This document shows, one piece after another, positions 9,495-20,139 of a stretch of 64,000 nt of DNA. The first letter of the stretch is position 1, and each line of letters starts with the position of its first letter. The notes beneath the pieces were generated by a model. The model ran no database searches and was not told where the DNA came from. It saw only the letters and a program-made list of their open reading frames with translations. The translations under genes were made by a program, and so were the position numbers. Origin of the DNA: Sterolibacterium sp. (GTDB lineage Bacteria; Pseudomonadota; Gammaproteobacteria; Burkholderiales; Rhodocyclaceae); NCBI GenBank assembly GCA_018061005.1, contig JAGOVA010000001.1:62001-126000 (forward strand), given 5' to 3'.

Positions 9495-12400
9495 TCATGC
9501 TATCTCCTTCTTTTGTGCCTGGGTGGCAGACATTTCCTTGAGCGCGCGACGATATTCATGCGGCATGACCTTGACGAACTGGCCACGATATTTCGGCCAG
9601 TCGGCGAGGATTTCCTGGGCAACCGGGCTGCCGGACAATGTGGCATGACGCTCGATGAGGGATTTCAGCAAGTCATCGTCGGTTTGGCCGAGATGACGTT
9701 CGACCAGCGGCGGGTTGGCGGCATCGCTGGCAGGTAATACCGTTTCCAGTGCCACCATGGTGGTGTTGCAGCGTGCGGCAAAGTCGCCCTGCCGATCCAG
9801 CACATAGGCCACGCCGCCGCTCATACCGGCTGCAAAGTTGCGCCCGGTCTGCCCCAGCACGACCACCGTTCCGCCGGTCATGTATTCGCAGCCGTGATCC
9901 CCTAGACCCTCGATGACCGTCGTTGCCCCTGAGTTCCGCACACAGAAACGCTCGCCTGCCACGCCACTGAGGAAGGCCTCGCCTGCGGTTGCGCCATACA
10001 GAACGGTATTGCCGACGATGATGTTTTCATCGCGCCGGGCGTGGAAATCCGCATGCGGACGGATGACGATACGCCCGCCGGAAAGCCCCTTGCCGACGTA
10101 GTCATTGCCCTCGCCGGTCAGGTCGAGGGTGATGCCGTGTGCGAGGAAGGCGCCAAAGCTCTGCCCGGCCGTGCCGTTCAGCTTGATGGTGATGGTGTCG
10201 TCCGCCAGACCGGCATGACCGTAGCGCGTGGCTACTTCATGCGACAGCAGCGTGCCGCAGGTGCGGTTGATGTTCTTGATCGCACTTTCGATCACCACCT
10301 TTTCGCCCTTCATCAGCGCGTTGGCGGCGCGGGCAATCAGGGTGCGGTCGAGCGTGCCGGCCAGCTCGTGATCCTGTTCCTCGCAATGACGCAGCGGCTC
10401 GGTGGCGGCCTGCGGCGGCTGGTAGAAAATCTTCGAGAAATCCAGCCCCTGTGCTTTCCAGTGATCGATTGCGGCGCGCTTGTCGAGCAGGTCGGCGCGG
10501 CCAATCAGCTCGTCGAAACGGCGAACACCCATTTGCGCCATCAGTTCGCGTACTTCTTCGGCAACGAAGAAGAAGTAATTGACGACATGTTCGGGCTGGC
10601 CGGTGAAGCGTTTGCGCAGTACGGGATCCTGTGTGGCCACACCAACCGGGCAGGTGTTGAGATGGCATTTCCGCATCATGATGCAGCCTTCAACCACCAG
10701 AGGTGCGGTGGCGAAACCGAATTCGTCGGCACCGAGCAGCGCGCCGATGACCACGTCGCGGCCGGTACGCAGCTGGCCATCGACCTGCACGCGGATACGC
10801 CCGCGCAGCCGGTTCAACACCAGTGTTTGCTGGGTTTCTGCCAGCCCCAGCTCCCACGGCGCACCGGCATGCTTGATCGAGGAAATTGGTGAAGCACCCG
10901 TGCCGCCGTCATACCCGGCGATCACCAGATGGTCGGCCTTGGCCTTGGAGACTCCCGCAGCGACCGTGCCGACGCCGACTTCAGACACCAGCTTGACGGA
11001 AATCGAGGCCTGGTCGTTGGCGTTTTTCAGATCGTGTATCAGCTGAGCCAGATCTTCGATGGAATAAATATCGTGATGCGGGGGCGGCGAAATCAGGCCG
11101 ACGCCGGGCACCGAATGGCGCAGGAAGCCGATGTATTCGCTGACCTTGTGGCCGGGCAGCTGGCCGCCTTCGCCGGGCTTGGCACCTTGTGCCATCTTGA
11201 TCTGGATCTGGTCGGCACTGGCGAGGTATTCAGCGGTCACGCCAAAACGCCCCGAAGCCACCTGTTTGATGCGCGAGCGCAGCGAATCGCCCTGCTTCAG
11301 TTCCAGATCACGTTCGATGCGACCCGCGCCGATGATTTCAGAGAGTTTCTCGCCACCCTTGAGCGGGCGGAAACGTGCGGCATCCTCGCCGCCCTCGCCG
11401 GTGTTGGACTTGCCGCCGATGCGGTTCATCGCCACTGCCAGCGTGGTGTGTGCTTCGGTGGAAATCGAACCGAGCGACATCGCACCCGTGGCAAAGCGTT
11501 TGACGATGTCCTTGGCGGATTCAACTTCTTCCAGCGGCACGGGCGCGCCGGCCGGTTTGATTTCGAACTGGCCGCGCAAAGTGAGCTGGCGACGCGTCTG
11601 ATCGTTGATGATCTGCGCGAATTCCTTGTAGGTGTCGGCCTTGCCGTTGCGTGTGGCGTGCTGCAGTTTGGCAATCGCATCAGGGGTCCACAGATGCTCT
11701 TCGCCACGAATCCGGAAGGCATATTCGCCACCGGCATCCAGCGCATTGGCGAGCACCGGATCATGGCCAAAGGCCAGCTGGTGCTGGCGCACCGCTTCTT
11801 CGGCCACTTCAAACAGGCCGATGCCTTCGACATTGCTGGCCGTGCCGGCGAAGTATTTGTCGAGGAAGGCGCGCTGCAGGCCGATCGCTTCGAAAATCTG
11901 CGCGCCGGTGTAGGACATGTAGGTGGAAATGCCCATCTTGGACATGACCTTCATCAAGCCCTTGCCCACCGCCTTGGTGAAATTCTTGGCGTATTTTTCG
12001 GCCTTGTCGGCATCGCCGTGTGCCTGCTCGTGCAGGGTTTCAAGGGCGAGCCAGGGATGCACGGCTTCCGCACCATAGCCGCCCAGCAGGGCGAAGTGAT
12101 GCACTTCACGCGCCGAGCCGGTTTCCACCACCAGACCGGTGCTGGTGCGCAGCCCCTTGCCGACCAGATGCTGATGCACGGCGGAGGTGGCCAGCAGCGC
12201 GGGGATGGCGACATGGGTGGCATCGACGCGGCGGTCAGAGATGATGAGGATGTTGTGGCCGGAACGCACGGCATCTTCGGCTTCAGCTACCAGCGAGGCC
12301 AGACGTGCCTCGACCCCGGCCTGCCCCCAATCGACCGGATAGCAGATGTTCAGTTCGAATGAACGGAACTTGTCGCTGGTGTGTTTTTCAATGTTGCGGA

Positions 12401-14135
12401 TGGTGGCCATATCCGCTGTCGACAGCACGGGCTGCGAGACTTCCAGACGAATCGGCGGATTGATGTCGGAGATGCCCAGCAGGTTGGGCTTGGGACCGAT
12501 GAAGGAGGTCAGCGACATGACGATTTCTTCGCGGATCGGGTCGATCGGCGGATTGGTCACCTGCGCGAAAAGCTGCTTGAAATAGCTGTAGAAGGTCTTG
12601 CTGCGCGGCGACAGGATGGCCAGCGCAGAATCGTTACCCATCGAGCCGATGGCTTCTTCACCCGTTTGCGCCATGGGTTCGAGGATGAACTTGAGGTCTT
12701 CCTGGGTGTAGCCAAAAGCCTGCTGGCGGTCGAGTAGCGGAATGCTGGTCGTTTGTGCGGGGGTTTCGGCTGCGGTGGAAATGGCATCGAGCTTGATGCG
12801 TATCTTGTTCACCCATTCGCGGTAGGGCTTGGCGTTGGCCAGGCTGTCCTTGATTTCCTTGTCGTCGATGATGCGCCCTTGCACCAGATCGATCAGGAAC
12901 ATCTTGCCCGGCTGCAGCCGCCATTTTTTGACGATCTTCGAGTCCGGCACCGGCAGTACGCCGGATTCCGAGGCCATGATGACGAGATCATCGTCGGTGA
13001 CCAGATAACGCGCCGGGCGCAGGCCGTTGCGGTCGAGCGTCGCACCGATCTGGCGGCCATCGGTGAAGGCCACGGCGGCCGGGCCGTCCCACGGCTCCAT
13101 CAGGGCAGCGTGATATTCGTAGAAGGCGCGCCGGTTGCTGTCCATCAGCGTGTGTTTTTCCCAGGCTTCTGGGATCATCAGCATCATCGCGTGGGCCAGC
13201 GAATAGCCGCCCATTACCAGCAGTTCCAGTGCGTTGTCGAACGAGGCGGAATCGGACTGACCGTCGTAAATCAGCGGCCAGACCTTTTGCAGGTCGTCGC
13301 CCAGCACGGCGGAAGAAATGCCTTTTTCGCGGGCACGGATCCAGTTCACATTGCCGCGCAAGGTGTTGATTTCACCGTTGTGGGCAATGAAGCGGAAGGG
13401 GTGCGCCAGATCCCAGGTCGGGAAGGTGTTGGTCGAGAAGCGTTGATGCACCAGGGCGAGTGCCGAGGTGAATCGTGTGTCCTGCAGATCGAGGAAGTAA
13501 TTGCCGACCTGATCGGCCAGCAGCAACCCTTTGTAGACGATGGTGCGTGCCGAGAACGACGGCACATAAAATTCCTTGCCGTGCTTGAGCTTCAGCGCCT
13601 GGATGGCGTGGCCTGCGCGCTTGCGGATGATGTAGAGCTTGCGTTCCAGTGCGTCGGTAACGAACACATCGGGGCCGCGGCCGATGAAGATCTGGCGGGT
13701 GACGGGTTCGATGGCCTTGACCGATTCACCGAGCACGGCGTTATCCACCGGCACATCGCGCCAGCCGAGGATGATCTGTCCTTCGGCACGCACGGCACGT
13801 TCGATTTCTTCCTGGCAGGCCAGGCGTGAGGCACTTTCGCGCGGCAGAAACGCCATGCCCACACCATATTCGCCGACGGGTGGCAGGGTTACGCCCTGTT
13901 TGGCCATTTCTGCGCGGAAGAAGGTATCAGGCAGTTGCAGCAGGATGCCTGCGCCGTCGCCTGCCTTGGGATCAGCACCGACCGCACCGCGATGGGTGAG
14001 GTTTTCCAGGATTTTCAGACCCTGTTCGACAATGGTGTGGCTGTGCTGATTTTTGATGTGGGCGACGAAACCGACGCCGCAGGCATCATGTTCGTTGGCG
14101 GGGTCGTAAAGACCTTGGCGCGGGGGGTGAGCCAT
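9495..14135 (-). CDS. gltB: glutamate synthase (NADPH) large subunit
   Basis: A 1546-residue alpha subunit of GOGAT. ATG at 14135 is preferred: it has AGGA nine bases upstream and gives [11 protein letters not shown]...EHDACGVGF, placing the Ntn-type glutaminase nucleophile at Cys19 after a short propeptide that is normally removed. The central and FMN-binding synthase domains follow ([25 protein letters not shown]), then the 3Fe-4S cysteines in [15 protein letters not shown] near residue 1150, and a C-terminal GXGXG beta-helix. It is the first gene of gltB-gltD. The 273-bp upstream gap to dgt carries no motif I can name, but must hold the promoter if gltB is not co-transcribed with dgt. Confidence 0.97.
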   Translation of the reverse strand: MAHPPRQGLYDPANEHDACGVGFVAHIKNQHSHTIVEQGLKILENLTHRGAVGADPKAGDGAGILLQLPDTFFRAEMAKQGVTLPPVGEYGVGMAFLPRESASRLACQEEIERAVRAEGQIILGWRDVPVDNAVLGESVKAIEPVTRQIFIGRGPDVFVTDALERKLYIIRKRAGHAIQALKLKHGKEFYVPSFSARTIVYKGLLLADQVGNYFLDLQDTRFTSALALVHQRFSTNTFPTWDLAHPFRFIAHNGEINTLRGNVNWIRAREKGISSAVLGDDLQKVWPLIYDGQSDSASFDNALELLVMGGYSLAHAMMLMIPEAWEKHTLMDSNRRAFYEYHAALMEPWDGPAAVAFTDGRQIGATLDRNGLRPARYLVTDDDLVIMASESGVLPVPDSKIVKKWRLQPGKMFLIDLVQGRIIDDKEIKDSLANAKPYREWVNKIRIKLDAISTAAETPAQTTSIPLLDRQQAFGYTQEDLKFILEPMAQTGEEAIGSMGNDSALAILSPRSKTFYSYFKQLFAQVTNPPIDPIREEIVMSLTSFIGPKPNLLGISDINPPIRLEVSQPVLSTADMATIRNIEKHTSDKFRSFELNICYPVDWGQAGVEARLASLVAEAEDAVRSGHNILIISDRRVDATHVAIPALLATSAVHQHLVGKGLRTSTGLVVETGSAREVHHFALLGGYGAEAVHPWLALETLHEQAHGDADKAEKYAKNFTKAVGKGLMKVMSKMGISTYMSYTGAQIFEAIGLQRAFLDKYFAGTASNVEGIGLFEVAEEAVRQHQLAFGHDPVLANALDAGGEYAFRIRGEEHLWTPDAIAKLQHATRNGKADTYKEFAQIINDQTRRQLTLRGQFEIKPAGAPVPLEEVESAKDIVKRFATGAMSLGSISTEAHTTLAVAMNRIGGKSNTGEGGEDAARFRPLKGGEKLSEIIGAGRIERDLELKQGDSLRSRIKQVASGRFGVTAEYLASADQIQIKMAQGAKPGEGGQLPGHKVSEYIGFLRHSVPGVGLISPPPHHDIYSIEDLAQLIHDLKNANDQASISVKLVSEVGVGTVAAGVSKAKADHLVIAGYDGGTGASPISSIKHAGAPWELGLAETQQTLVLNRLRGRIRVQVDGQLRTGRDVVIGALLGADEFGFATAPLVVEGCIMMRKCHLNTCPVGVATQDPVLRKRFTGQPEHVVNYFFFVAEEVRELMAQMGVRRFDELIGRADLLDKRAAIDHWKAQGLDFSKIFYQPPQAATEPLRHCEEQDHELAGTLDRTLIARAANALMKGEKVVIESAIKNINRTCGTLLSHEVATRYGHAGLADDTITIKLNGTAGQSFGAFLAHGITLDLTGEGNDYVGKGLSGGRIVIRPHADFHARRDENIIVGNTVLYGATAGEAFLSGVAGERFCVRNSGATTVIEGLGDHGCEYMTGGTVVVLGQTGRNFAAGMSGGVAYVLDRQGDFAARCNTTMVALETVLPASDAANPPLVERHLGQTDDDLLKSLIERHATLSGSPVAQEILADWPKYRGQFVKVMPHEYRRALKEMSATQAQKKEIA

Positions 14136-14408
14136 CTCTGTGTCCTGTCGTGTGGCCAAGAACGGAGGTTCGAGACAGAGCGGGAACATCCGGGAGGTGG
14201 CCGGTTGGAAAAGCCGGCAAGCCCCATCGTGACTGACTTACGTCAGATCGCCACACGACACACCCGCTTTTCAAAATCAAAAGGGCGGTAAGTGTACTGC
14301 GAATAAACTTCAGGTTCAATCTATTCCTGCGAGCCTGCAAGCCGTGTCTGTTTAAAACCACAGGCGGATTAACACTGCCCTACGATGCGGTGTAGCGCGG
14401 CGCAGAGT

Positions 14409-15530
14409 TTAGATTTCACCCACGGCAAACAGTCGCCGGTGCTCGCGGATGGCGTAGCGGTCGGTCATTCCGGCGATGTAGTCGGCCACGGCGCGCGCAT
14501 GGTTCGTGGTGGCCATCTGTTGATATTGCGGCGGCAGCAGGTTGGGATTTTCCATGAAGACGGCAAACAGGTCGGCGATGATGCGCCGTGCCTTGTGCGT
14601 CATCCGCAGCACCTGATAGTGGCGATAAAGATGATCGCGCAGAAAGGCTTTCAGGGTTTTTTGCCGCTCGTGCATGGCGGTGCTAAAGGCGACCAGAGGG
14701 GGCGCGGTCTGCACGTCGGTCAGGGTTTGCGGTGCGTGTCGGGCGAGATTTTTTCGTGTCGTGGAAATCAGATCGACCACCTGCGCGTTGATCATGCGGC
14801 GGATGGTTTCGTGGATGGCGCGACGGTCGCTGATCCCCGGATATTCCTGGCGAACGGTGGCGGCATGGTGGGCGAAAGCGGGGATGTCGTCGAGCTGCTC
14901 CAGCGTCAGCAGCCCCGAGCGCAGGCCGTCGTCGATGTCGTGGTTGTTGTAGGCGATGGCATCGGCCAGATTGCAAATCTGCGCTTCCAGTGAGGGGCGG
15001 CGGTCATCAAGAAAGCGTTGCGCCACTTCGCCCAGTTCACGGGCTTTGGCGGGCGAACAATGTTTGAGAATGCCCTCGCGGGTTTCAAAACACAGGTTGA
15101 GGCCATCGAAGGCGGCGTAGTTTTCTTCCAGTACGTCGACAATCCGCAGGCTTTGCAGATTGTGTTCGAAGCCGCCGTAAGCACCGGCCATACATTCGTT
15201 GAGTGCGTCTTGCCCGGCGTGGCCGAACGGCGTGTGCCCCAGATCATGTGCCAGTGCGATGGCTTCGACGAGGTCTTCGTTGACGCACAGGGCGCGGGCG
15301 ATGCCCCGGGCAATCTGCGCGACTTCGAGGCTGTGCGTGAGCCGCGTGCGGAACAGGTCGCCTTCGTGATTGACGAAAACCTGGGTCTTGTATTCCAGTC
15401 GGCGGAAGGCGGTGGAATGCACGATGCGGTCGCGGTCGCGCTGAAATTCGCTGCGTTCATGCGGCGCGGGCTCGGGATACTGGCGACCCCGCGAAGCGGC
15501 CGTGCTGACGGCATAGGTGGCCAGATTCAT
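14409..15530 (-). CDS. dgt: dGTP triphosphohydrolase-like HD protein
   Basis: A 373-residue HD-domain protein of the dGTPase type, which hydrolyses dNTPs to the nucleoside and triphosphate. Metal-binding motifs are visible: [16 protein letters not shown] near residues 60-75 and [15 protein letters not shown] near 95-110; the upstream [15 protein letters not shown] is typical. ATG at 15530 is chosen because it follows the aroB stop by a single base (TGAAATG), implying translational coupling; an upstream extension would overlap aroB. It is the third gene of aroK-aroB-dgt. Betaproteobacterial members are normally annotated as dGTPase-like because specificity may differ from E. coli Dgt. Confidence 0.92.
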   Translation of the reverse strand: MNLATYAVSTAASRGRQYPEPAPHERSEFQRDRDRIVHSTAFRRLEYKTQVFVNHEGDLFRTRLTHSLEVAQIARGIARALCVNEDLVEAIALAHDLGHTPFGHAGQDALNECMAGAYGGFEHNLQSLRIVDVLEENYAAFDGLNLCFETREGILKHCSPAKARELGEVAQRFLDDRRPSLEAQICNLADAIAYNNHDIDDGLRSGLLTLEQLDDIPAFAHHAATVRQEYPGISDRRAIHETIRRMINAQVVDLISTTRKNLARHAPQTLTDVQTAPPLVAFSTAMHERQKTLKAFLRDHLYRHYQVLRMTHKARRIIADLFAVFMENPNLLPPQYQQMATTNHARAVADYIAGMTDRYAIREHRRLFAVGEI

Positions 15531-15531
15531 T

Positions 15532-16623
15532 TCACTCACAGCAGGCCTCGATGGCCGCCAGAATATCCGTGCGCGGTGCCTCGCCCCAGGTGACCGCCTC
15601 ACCCAGTTGTTTCAGCAGTACCAGCCGCAGTTTTCCCGCGATGACTTTCTTGTCGTGCCCCATCAGATCCAGATAGCGTTCAGCCCCGAGCGACGCACCG
15701 CGCACCGGCAGATGGGCGCGTTCAAACAGACGGCGGATGCGGGTGACATCGGCATCGCGCAACCAGCCGAGGCGACGTGACAGTTCAGCGGCCATCAGCG
15801 TGCCTGCGGCGACGGCTTCACCGTGCAGCCATTCGCCATAACCCATGCCGGTTTCGATGGCATGACCGAAGGTGTGGCCGAGATTCAGCAACGCCCGTCC
15901 GCCCTCCTTCGCGGTTTCAAATTCATCGGCCGCCACCACCTCGGCCTTGTTCTGGCAGGAACGCTCGATGGCATACGCCAGTGCCGCGCCGTCGCGCGCC
16001 ATGAGCGCGTCCATGTGCGCCTCCAGCCATTCGAGGAAGGGCAGGTCGCGGATCAGCCCATATTTGATGACTTCTGCCAGCCCCGCCGAGAGTTCGCGCG
16101 CGGGCAAGGTTTGCAGGGTGGTGGTATCGGCCAGCACCAGTTGCGGCTGCCAGAAGGCACCAATCATGTTTTTGCCGCGCGGATGATTGATGCCGGTCTT
16201 GCCGCCGACCGAGGAATCGACCTGCGCCAGTAAGGTGGTCGGCACCTGGATGAAGGGCACGCCGCGCTGATAGCTGGCGGCGGCAAAGCCGCACAGGTCA
16301 CCGATAACCCCTCCCCCCAGCGCGATCAGCGTCGTGGTGCGGTCGCAACGTTCGGCCAGCAGGGTGTCGAAAATCGTGTTCAGTATTTCCCAGTTTTTGT
16401 ACTGCTCGCCATCGGGCAGGATGATTTCCGTGAGCCGGACACCGGCGGCACGCAAAGGGGCGGCGAGTTGCTCCAGATACAGTGGAGCCACTGTGGTGTT
16501 GGTGACGATGGCGGCACGCGGTGTTTTCAGGTGCGGCAACAGGCGTTCTGCCTGGCTGAGCAGATGGCTGCCAATGAGGATGGGATAGGCGCGCGCGCCC
16601 AGGCGTACGGTCAGGCTGTGCAT
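15532..16623 (-). CDS. aroB: 3-dehydroquinate synthase
   Basis: A 363-residue AroB converting DAHP to 3-dehydroquinate, step two of the shikimate pathway. NAD-binding and active-site stretches are present: [41 protein letters not shown] and the zinc-ligand region [12 protein letters not shown]. Full length. Its start overlaps the 3' end of aroK by 13 bp and its stop abuts dgt, so aroK-aroB-dgt is a tightly coupled operon. Confidence 0.97.
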   Translation of the reverse strand: MHSLTVRLGARAYPILIGSHLLSQAERLLPHLKTPRAAIVTNTTVAPLYLEQLAAPLRAAGVRLTEIILPDGEQYKNWEILNTIFDTLLAERCDRTTTLIALGGGVIGDLCGFAAASYQRGVPFIQVPTTLLAQVDSSVGGKTGINHPRGKNMIGAFWQPQLVLADTTTLQTLPARELSAGLAEVIKYGLIRDLPFLEWLEAHMDALMARDGAALAYAIERSCQNKAEVVAADEFETAKEGGRALLNLGHTFGHAIETGMGYGEWLHGEAVAAGTLMAAELSRRLGWLRDADVTRIRRLFERAHLPVRGASLGAERYLDLMGHDKKVIAGKLRLVLLKQLGEAVTWGEAPRTDILAAIEACCE

Positions 16624-17201
16624 CGGTTGCGAACCTCGTGTTCGATCAGTTTCACCATGTGATGCGAGCCACCGCCACTGCTTTCGGCAACGATATCGGC
16701 CACTTCACGATAAAGAGGATCGCGCTGGGCGTACAGCTCCTGCAAGCGCGCCAGCGGGTCGGCGACCCTCAGCAAGGGGCGATTGTGGTCGTGGCGGGTG
16801 CGTTCATAAAGTTGCGCGGGCGGCACACACAGGTAAACCACCAGCCCGCTGTTGCGTAGATGGGCACGGTTTTCGGGATTCAGCACCGCACCGCCGCCGG
16901 TGGCGACCACCAGGCCGGAGGTGGTCGCCAGATCGGCAATCACCTGCGTTTCACGCTGACGAAAACCGGCCTCGCCCTCGATTTCGAAGATTGTTGGGAT
17001 CCGCACCCCGGTGCGTGCTTCGATCTCGTGGTCAGAATCGACAAAACGTCGCCCCATGCGCCGCGCAAGCTGTCGCCCCACCGTGGTCTTGCCCGCCCCC
17101 ATCAGGCCGACGAGATACAGGTTGCGGCCACCGATGTCGATGGTGTCGAGTGCGCTGACATCGTGCAGAGGCGGCGTGGCGGGGGGAGGGATTTCGTTCA
17201 T
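16611..17201 (-). CDS. aroK: shikimate kinase
   Basis: A 196-residue shikimate kinase (shikimate to shikimate-3-phosphate, ATP-dependent). The Walker A motif GLMGAGKTT is at residues 32-40; RRFVDSD (51-57) carries the Mg/shikimate-binding acidic residues; FRQRET and ATGGGAVL give further substrate contacts. A proline-rich leader of about 25 residues precedes the kinase core, a little longer than in E. coli AroK. It is the first gene of the operon and divergent from the efflux operon across a 167-bp intergenic region. Confidence 0.96.
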   Translation of the reverse strand: MNEIPPPATPPLHDVSALDTIDIGGRNLYLVGLMGAGKTTVGRQLARRMGRRFVDSDHEIEARTGVRIPTIFEIEGEAGFRQRETQVIADLATTSGLVVATGGGAVLNPENRAHLRNSGLVVYLCVPPAQLYERTRHDHNRPLLRVADPLARLQELYAQRDPLYREVADIVAESSGGGSHHMVKLIEHEVRNRCTA

Positions 17202-17282
17202 TGTCTTGAAAGCGGTGAATCGCTAATTGTAACTGTAACTTGCAAGCGCGTCCGTCGCCGTGCCACGAGCCGCTCAATTTAT

Positions 17283-17312
17283 ATGACATAAGCACATTTT
17301 ATGAAGCATAAA
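17283..17312 (+). promoter_or_regulatory. candidate sigma70 promoter for the efflux operon
   Basis: ATGACA at 17283-17288 matches the -35 consensus at five of six positions; 18 bp later CATAAA (17307-17312) matches the -10 at four of six. The -10 lies in the right arm of the inverted repeat at 17292-17318, so a protein bound to the repeat would block it. Prediction from sequence only. Confidence 0.4.
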
Positions 17313-17318
17313 GTGTGC
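17292..17318. promoter_or_regulatory. operator-like inverted repeat upstream of the efflux operon
   Basis: GCACATTTTATG (17292-17303) and CATAAAGTGTGC (17307-17318) form an inverted repeat with 12-bp arms matching at 11 of 12 positions, spaced by AAG. It ends about 50 bp before the likely ATG of the outer-membrane factor. Size and symmetry suit a dimeric repressor such as a MarR or TetR protein, the usual controllers of EmrAB pumps, but no regulator gene is adjacent. Confidence 0.6.
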
Positions 17319-17368
17319 TGTCTCGATTAAAATCAACCGGATTGACACCTTGCCAGGCTCATTCCGCC

Positions 17369-18841
17369 ATGCGTTGTTTTCGTCATTTGCGTCACTGTCC
17401 CGTTGTTCTGGGGATCTTCCTGCTTCTGGGCTGCGCCAGCTATAGTGGCGTGCACACCTCGGCGCAACTTCTGGATGCTGAGCATCTGAAAGGTGCCGAA
17501 ACCACGCAGGCGTTCACTGGCTGGCCGCAGGCGGACTGGTGGCGGGTGTATGCCGATCCCGCACTGGATGCGCTGATCAGGAAGGCGTTGGCTGACAATC
17601 CGGATTTGCAGACGGTTGAAGCGCGGGTGCGGCAGGCTACGGCTATCGCGCAGGGAGTGGATGGCAACCGCTGGCCGCAACTGGGGCTGACCAGCGAGCT
17701 GACGCGGATGCGCCTGAGCGAGCACGGGCAATTTCCGCCGCCGTTGGCAGGTGCGACGCAGAATATCAATGAAGGTCAGCTCGGCGTGGCTTGGGATCTC
17801 GATTTCTTTGGCAAGCATCGCGCGAACCTCAAGGCCGCAGTGGGTACGGTGCGGGCTGCCGAAGCCGAGCAGCAGGCCGCGCGCGTGTGGCTGGCCAGCC
17901 AGGTGGCGCAGGGATATGTCGATCTGGCGCGGCTCATCGCCCAGCGGGTGCTGCTGCAACGTGATCAAACGCTGCGCGGTGCCGAGAGCCAGCTGTATGA
18001 ACGTCGTTACGCTGCGGGCTTGGACAACCGGAACGAATGGGAAGCGGCGCAAAGCCGGATAGCCGAAACCACCCGCGATCTGGCGGCGTTGGAGGGGCCG
18101 ATCGCGCTGGCACGTCACGCCCTGTCGCATCTGAGCGGGCAAGGCCCGCAGGCATTGAGCCGTCTGGCTCCGCCGTTACCCGCGTTGCGGGAGCCGGCTC
18201 TGCCCGTGCAGCTACCGGCGCATCTGCTGGGGCATCGCGCCGACATGGTGGCAGCGCGCTGGCGCGTCGAGGCGGCATTACAGGGGGTGGAAGCAGCGCG
18301 CGCCCTGTTCTACCCGGACATCAATCTGCGGGCTTTTGTGGGGTTTTCTTCCATCGGCAGTCTGGATCACTGGCTGGAGTCGGGCAACCGGCAACCCGGT
18401 CTGGGGCTGGCGTTGAACCTGCCGCTGTTCGATGCGGGGCGTTTGCGCGCGCATTATCAGGCGCAGACGGCCGATGCCGATGCCGCCCTGTCTTCCTACA
18501 ACGCGACCTTGCTGCACGCCCTGCGCGAAGTGGCCGATCAGCAGGCGATGCTGCAATCCGTGATGCATCAGCGCGAAGATCAGCAGCGCATGCTGGCCAG
18601 TGCGGAACGCACGCTCAGCCTGGCGCAACAGCGTGACCAGGCAGGCTTATCCGGTCGTTTGCCGGTTTTGCGGGCGGAAAACGCGCTCATTCTGCAGCAA
18701 CGGCGGCTGACCGACCTGCAGGCGCGTGAGCTGGCGGAGCGCATCCAGCTGGCGCGAGCATTGGGTGGTGGCTATGAAAATCAGCAGATTGCCACACTGG
18801 CTGCGCCTGCCGCCGCGTCTGCCACCGTGCTTCCTCACTGA
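17369..18841 (+). CDS. NodT-family outer-membrane efflux lipoprotein
   Basis: About 490 residues from ATG 17369. A signal sequence ends in the lipobox LLLGC, giving lipid-modified Cys22, followed by a TolC/OprM-type body with two repeats of long alpha-helices and beta-strands (PQLGLTSELTRMR, DLDFFGKHRANL, FYPDINLRAFVGFSSIG, GLALNLPLFDAGRL). It is the outer-membrane channel of a tripartite pump and is followed by EmrA- and EmrB-type genes. An in-frame GTG at 17315 would add 18 residues but lies within the inverted repeat, so I prefer the ATG. Substrate specificity is not readable. Confidence 0.9.
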   Translation: MRCFRHLRHCPVVLGIFLLLGCASYSGVHTSAQLLDAEHLKGAETTQAFTGWPQADWWRVYADPALDALIRKALADNPDLQTVEARVRQATAIAQGVDGNRWPQLGLTSELTRMRLSEHGQFPPPLAGATQNINEGQLGVAWDLDFFGKHRANLKAAVGTVRAAEAEQQAARVWLASQVAQGYVDLARLIAQRVLLQRDQTLRGAESQLYERRYAAGLDNRNEWEAAQSRIAETTRDLAALEGPIALARHALSHLSGQGPQALSRLAPPLPALREPALPVQLPAHLLGHRADMVAARWRVEAALQGVEAARALFYPDINLRAFVGFSSIGSLDHWLESGNRQPGLGLALNLPLFDAGRLRAHYQAQTADADAALSSYNATLLHALREVADQQAMLQSVMHQREDQQRMLASAERTLSLAQQRDQAGLSGRLPVLRAENALILQQRRLTDLQARELAERIQLARALGGGYENQQIATLAAPAAASATVLPH

Positions 18842-18882
18842 ATCGCCCGTCGCTTTTAGCGCATCCTGACACTGGAATTTTC

Positions 18883-20124
18883 ATGACCCACATGGCCAAC
18901 GCCCTACCCCCGACCACTACGCAAGAAAATCCACGTCAGCGCCGCCTGATGCTGTTTGCTGTGTTTTGCCTGTTGGCGGCGATCGGTTATGGGCTGTACT
19001 GGTTCGGTTTTGTCCGCTACAACGTGACGACTGATAACGCCTATGTGCAGGGCAATGTCGTGCAGGTCACGCCCCAGTCGGCGGGCACGGTGCTGGCCAT
19101 TCATGTCAATGACACCGACACCGTGCAGGCCGGGCAGTTGCTGGTGCGCCTCGATCCGCAGGATGCCCAGCTGGTGCTCGATCAGAGCGAGGCGAAGCTG
19201 GCGCAGACGGTGCGCGAGGTTCGCGCCCTGTTCATTGCCGACAAAGGGCTGGCCGCACTGGTGGATGCGCGCAAGGCCGATCGGTTGCGTAGCGAAGCCG
19301 AGCTGACACGGTTGAATGCCGATCTGGCGCGCCGCGCCGGGCTGGAGGCGAGTGGTGCGGTGGCGGTCGAAGAATTGCAGCACCTGAAAAGCGCGCTGGC
19401 CGTTGCGCGCGCCCAGCAGGGTGCAGCGCAGGCAGCCTTGACCGAAGCACAGGAACAGCAGGCGAAAAACGCCACCCAGACCGATAGTACCCGGGTTGAA
19501 AATCACCCGCGTGTGCTCGTTGCCGCCGCCCAGTACCGTGAAGCCTGGCTCAACTGGCGGCGCATGGGCATCGTCGCGCCGGTCAGCGGCACGGTGGCGC
19601 GGCGCAGTGTGCAGGTGGGGCAGCGCATCGCAGGCGGTGCGCCGATCATGGCCATCGTGCCGCTGGACCAGCTGTGGGTCGATGCCAACTTCAAGGAAGC
19701 GCAACTGCGCGAATTGCGGATCGGCCAGCCCGCCACGCTGACGGCGGATGTCTATGGTAGCCGCTTCGAATACCACGGCAAGGTGGTGGGGCTGGGCGCA
19801 GGCACCGGCTCGGCTTTCTCGCTGCTGCCCGCGCAAAACGCCACCGGCAACTGGATCAAGATCGTCCAGCGTGTGCCGGTGCGGATCGCGCTGGATGCCC
19901 AGGCGCTGGCCGAGCATCCGTTGCGTGTCGGGCTGTCGATGGAAGTGACGGTCGATACCCATGACAGCAGCGGCGCCACGCTGGCGGCTGTCCGCCCGGC
20001 GAACCAGGCGCCGGTGACGATTACCACGGTCTACGACGATCTGGGCAAGGCGGCCGATGCGCGGGTCAATGCCATCGTCACCAAAAACCTCGGCCACGCG
20101 GTGCGTCTGCGCCACGCCGCTTGA
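18883..20124 (+). CDS. EmrA-type membrane fusion protein (HlyD family)
   Basis: A 413-residue periplasmic adaptor. One N-terminal membrane segment (about residues 22-42) is followed by the EmrA signature YNVTTDNAYVQGNVVQVTP, a split lipoyl domain, a coiled-coil hairpin (residues about 100-200) and the second lipoyl half (VSGTVARRSVQVGQRI). It links the inner-membrane MFS pump to the NodT channel. It lies 41 bp after the channel gene and 15 bp before the MFS gene in one operon. A second Met four residues in (MANALPP) is an alternative start. Confidence 0.92.
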   Translation: MTHMANALPPTTTQENPRQRRLMLFAVFCLLAAIGYGLYWFGFVRYNVTTDNAYVQGNVVQVTPQSAGTVLAIHVNDTDTVQAGQLLVRLDPQDAQLVLDQSEAKLAQTVREVRALFIADKGLAALVDARKADRLRSEAELTRLNADLARRAGLEASGAVAVEELQHLKSALAVARAQQGAAQAALTEAQEQQAKNATQTDSTRVENHPRVLVAAAQYREAWLNWRRMGIVAPVSGTVARRSVQVGQRIAGGAPIMAIVPLDQLWVDANFKEAQLRELRIGQPATLTADVYGSRFEYHGKVVGLGAGTGSAFSLLPAQNATGNWIKIVQRVPVRIALDAQALAEHPLRVGLSMEVTVDTHDSSGATLAAVRPANQAPVTITTVYDDLGKAADARVNAIVTKNLGHAVRLRHAA

Positions 20125-20139
20125 GCGCAGCCGCCCTTC

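Noticed and set aside
10929..12362. 477-codon plus-strand open frame inside gltB
   Set aside because: It lies wholly opposite the conserved glutamate synthase large subunit and translates to a motif-free sequence.
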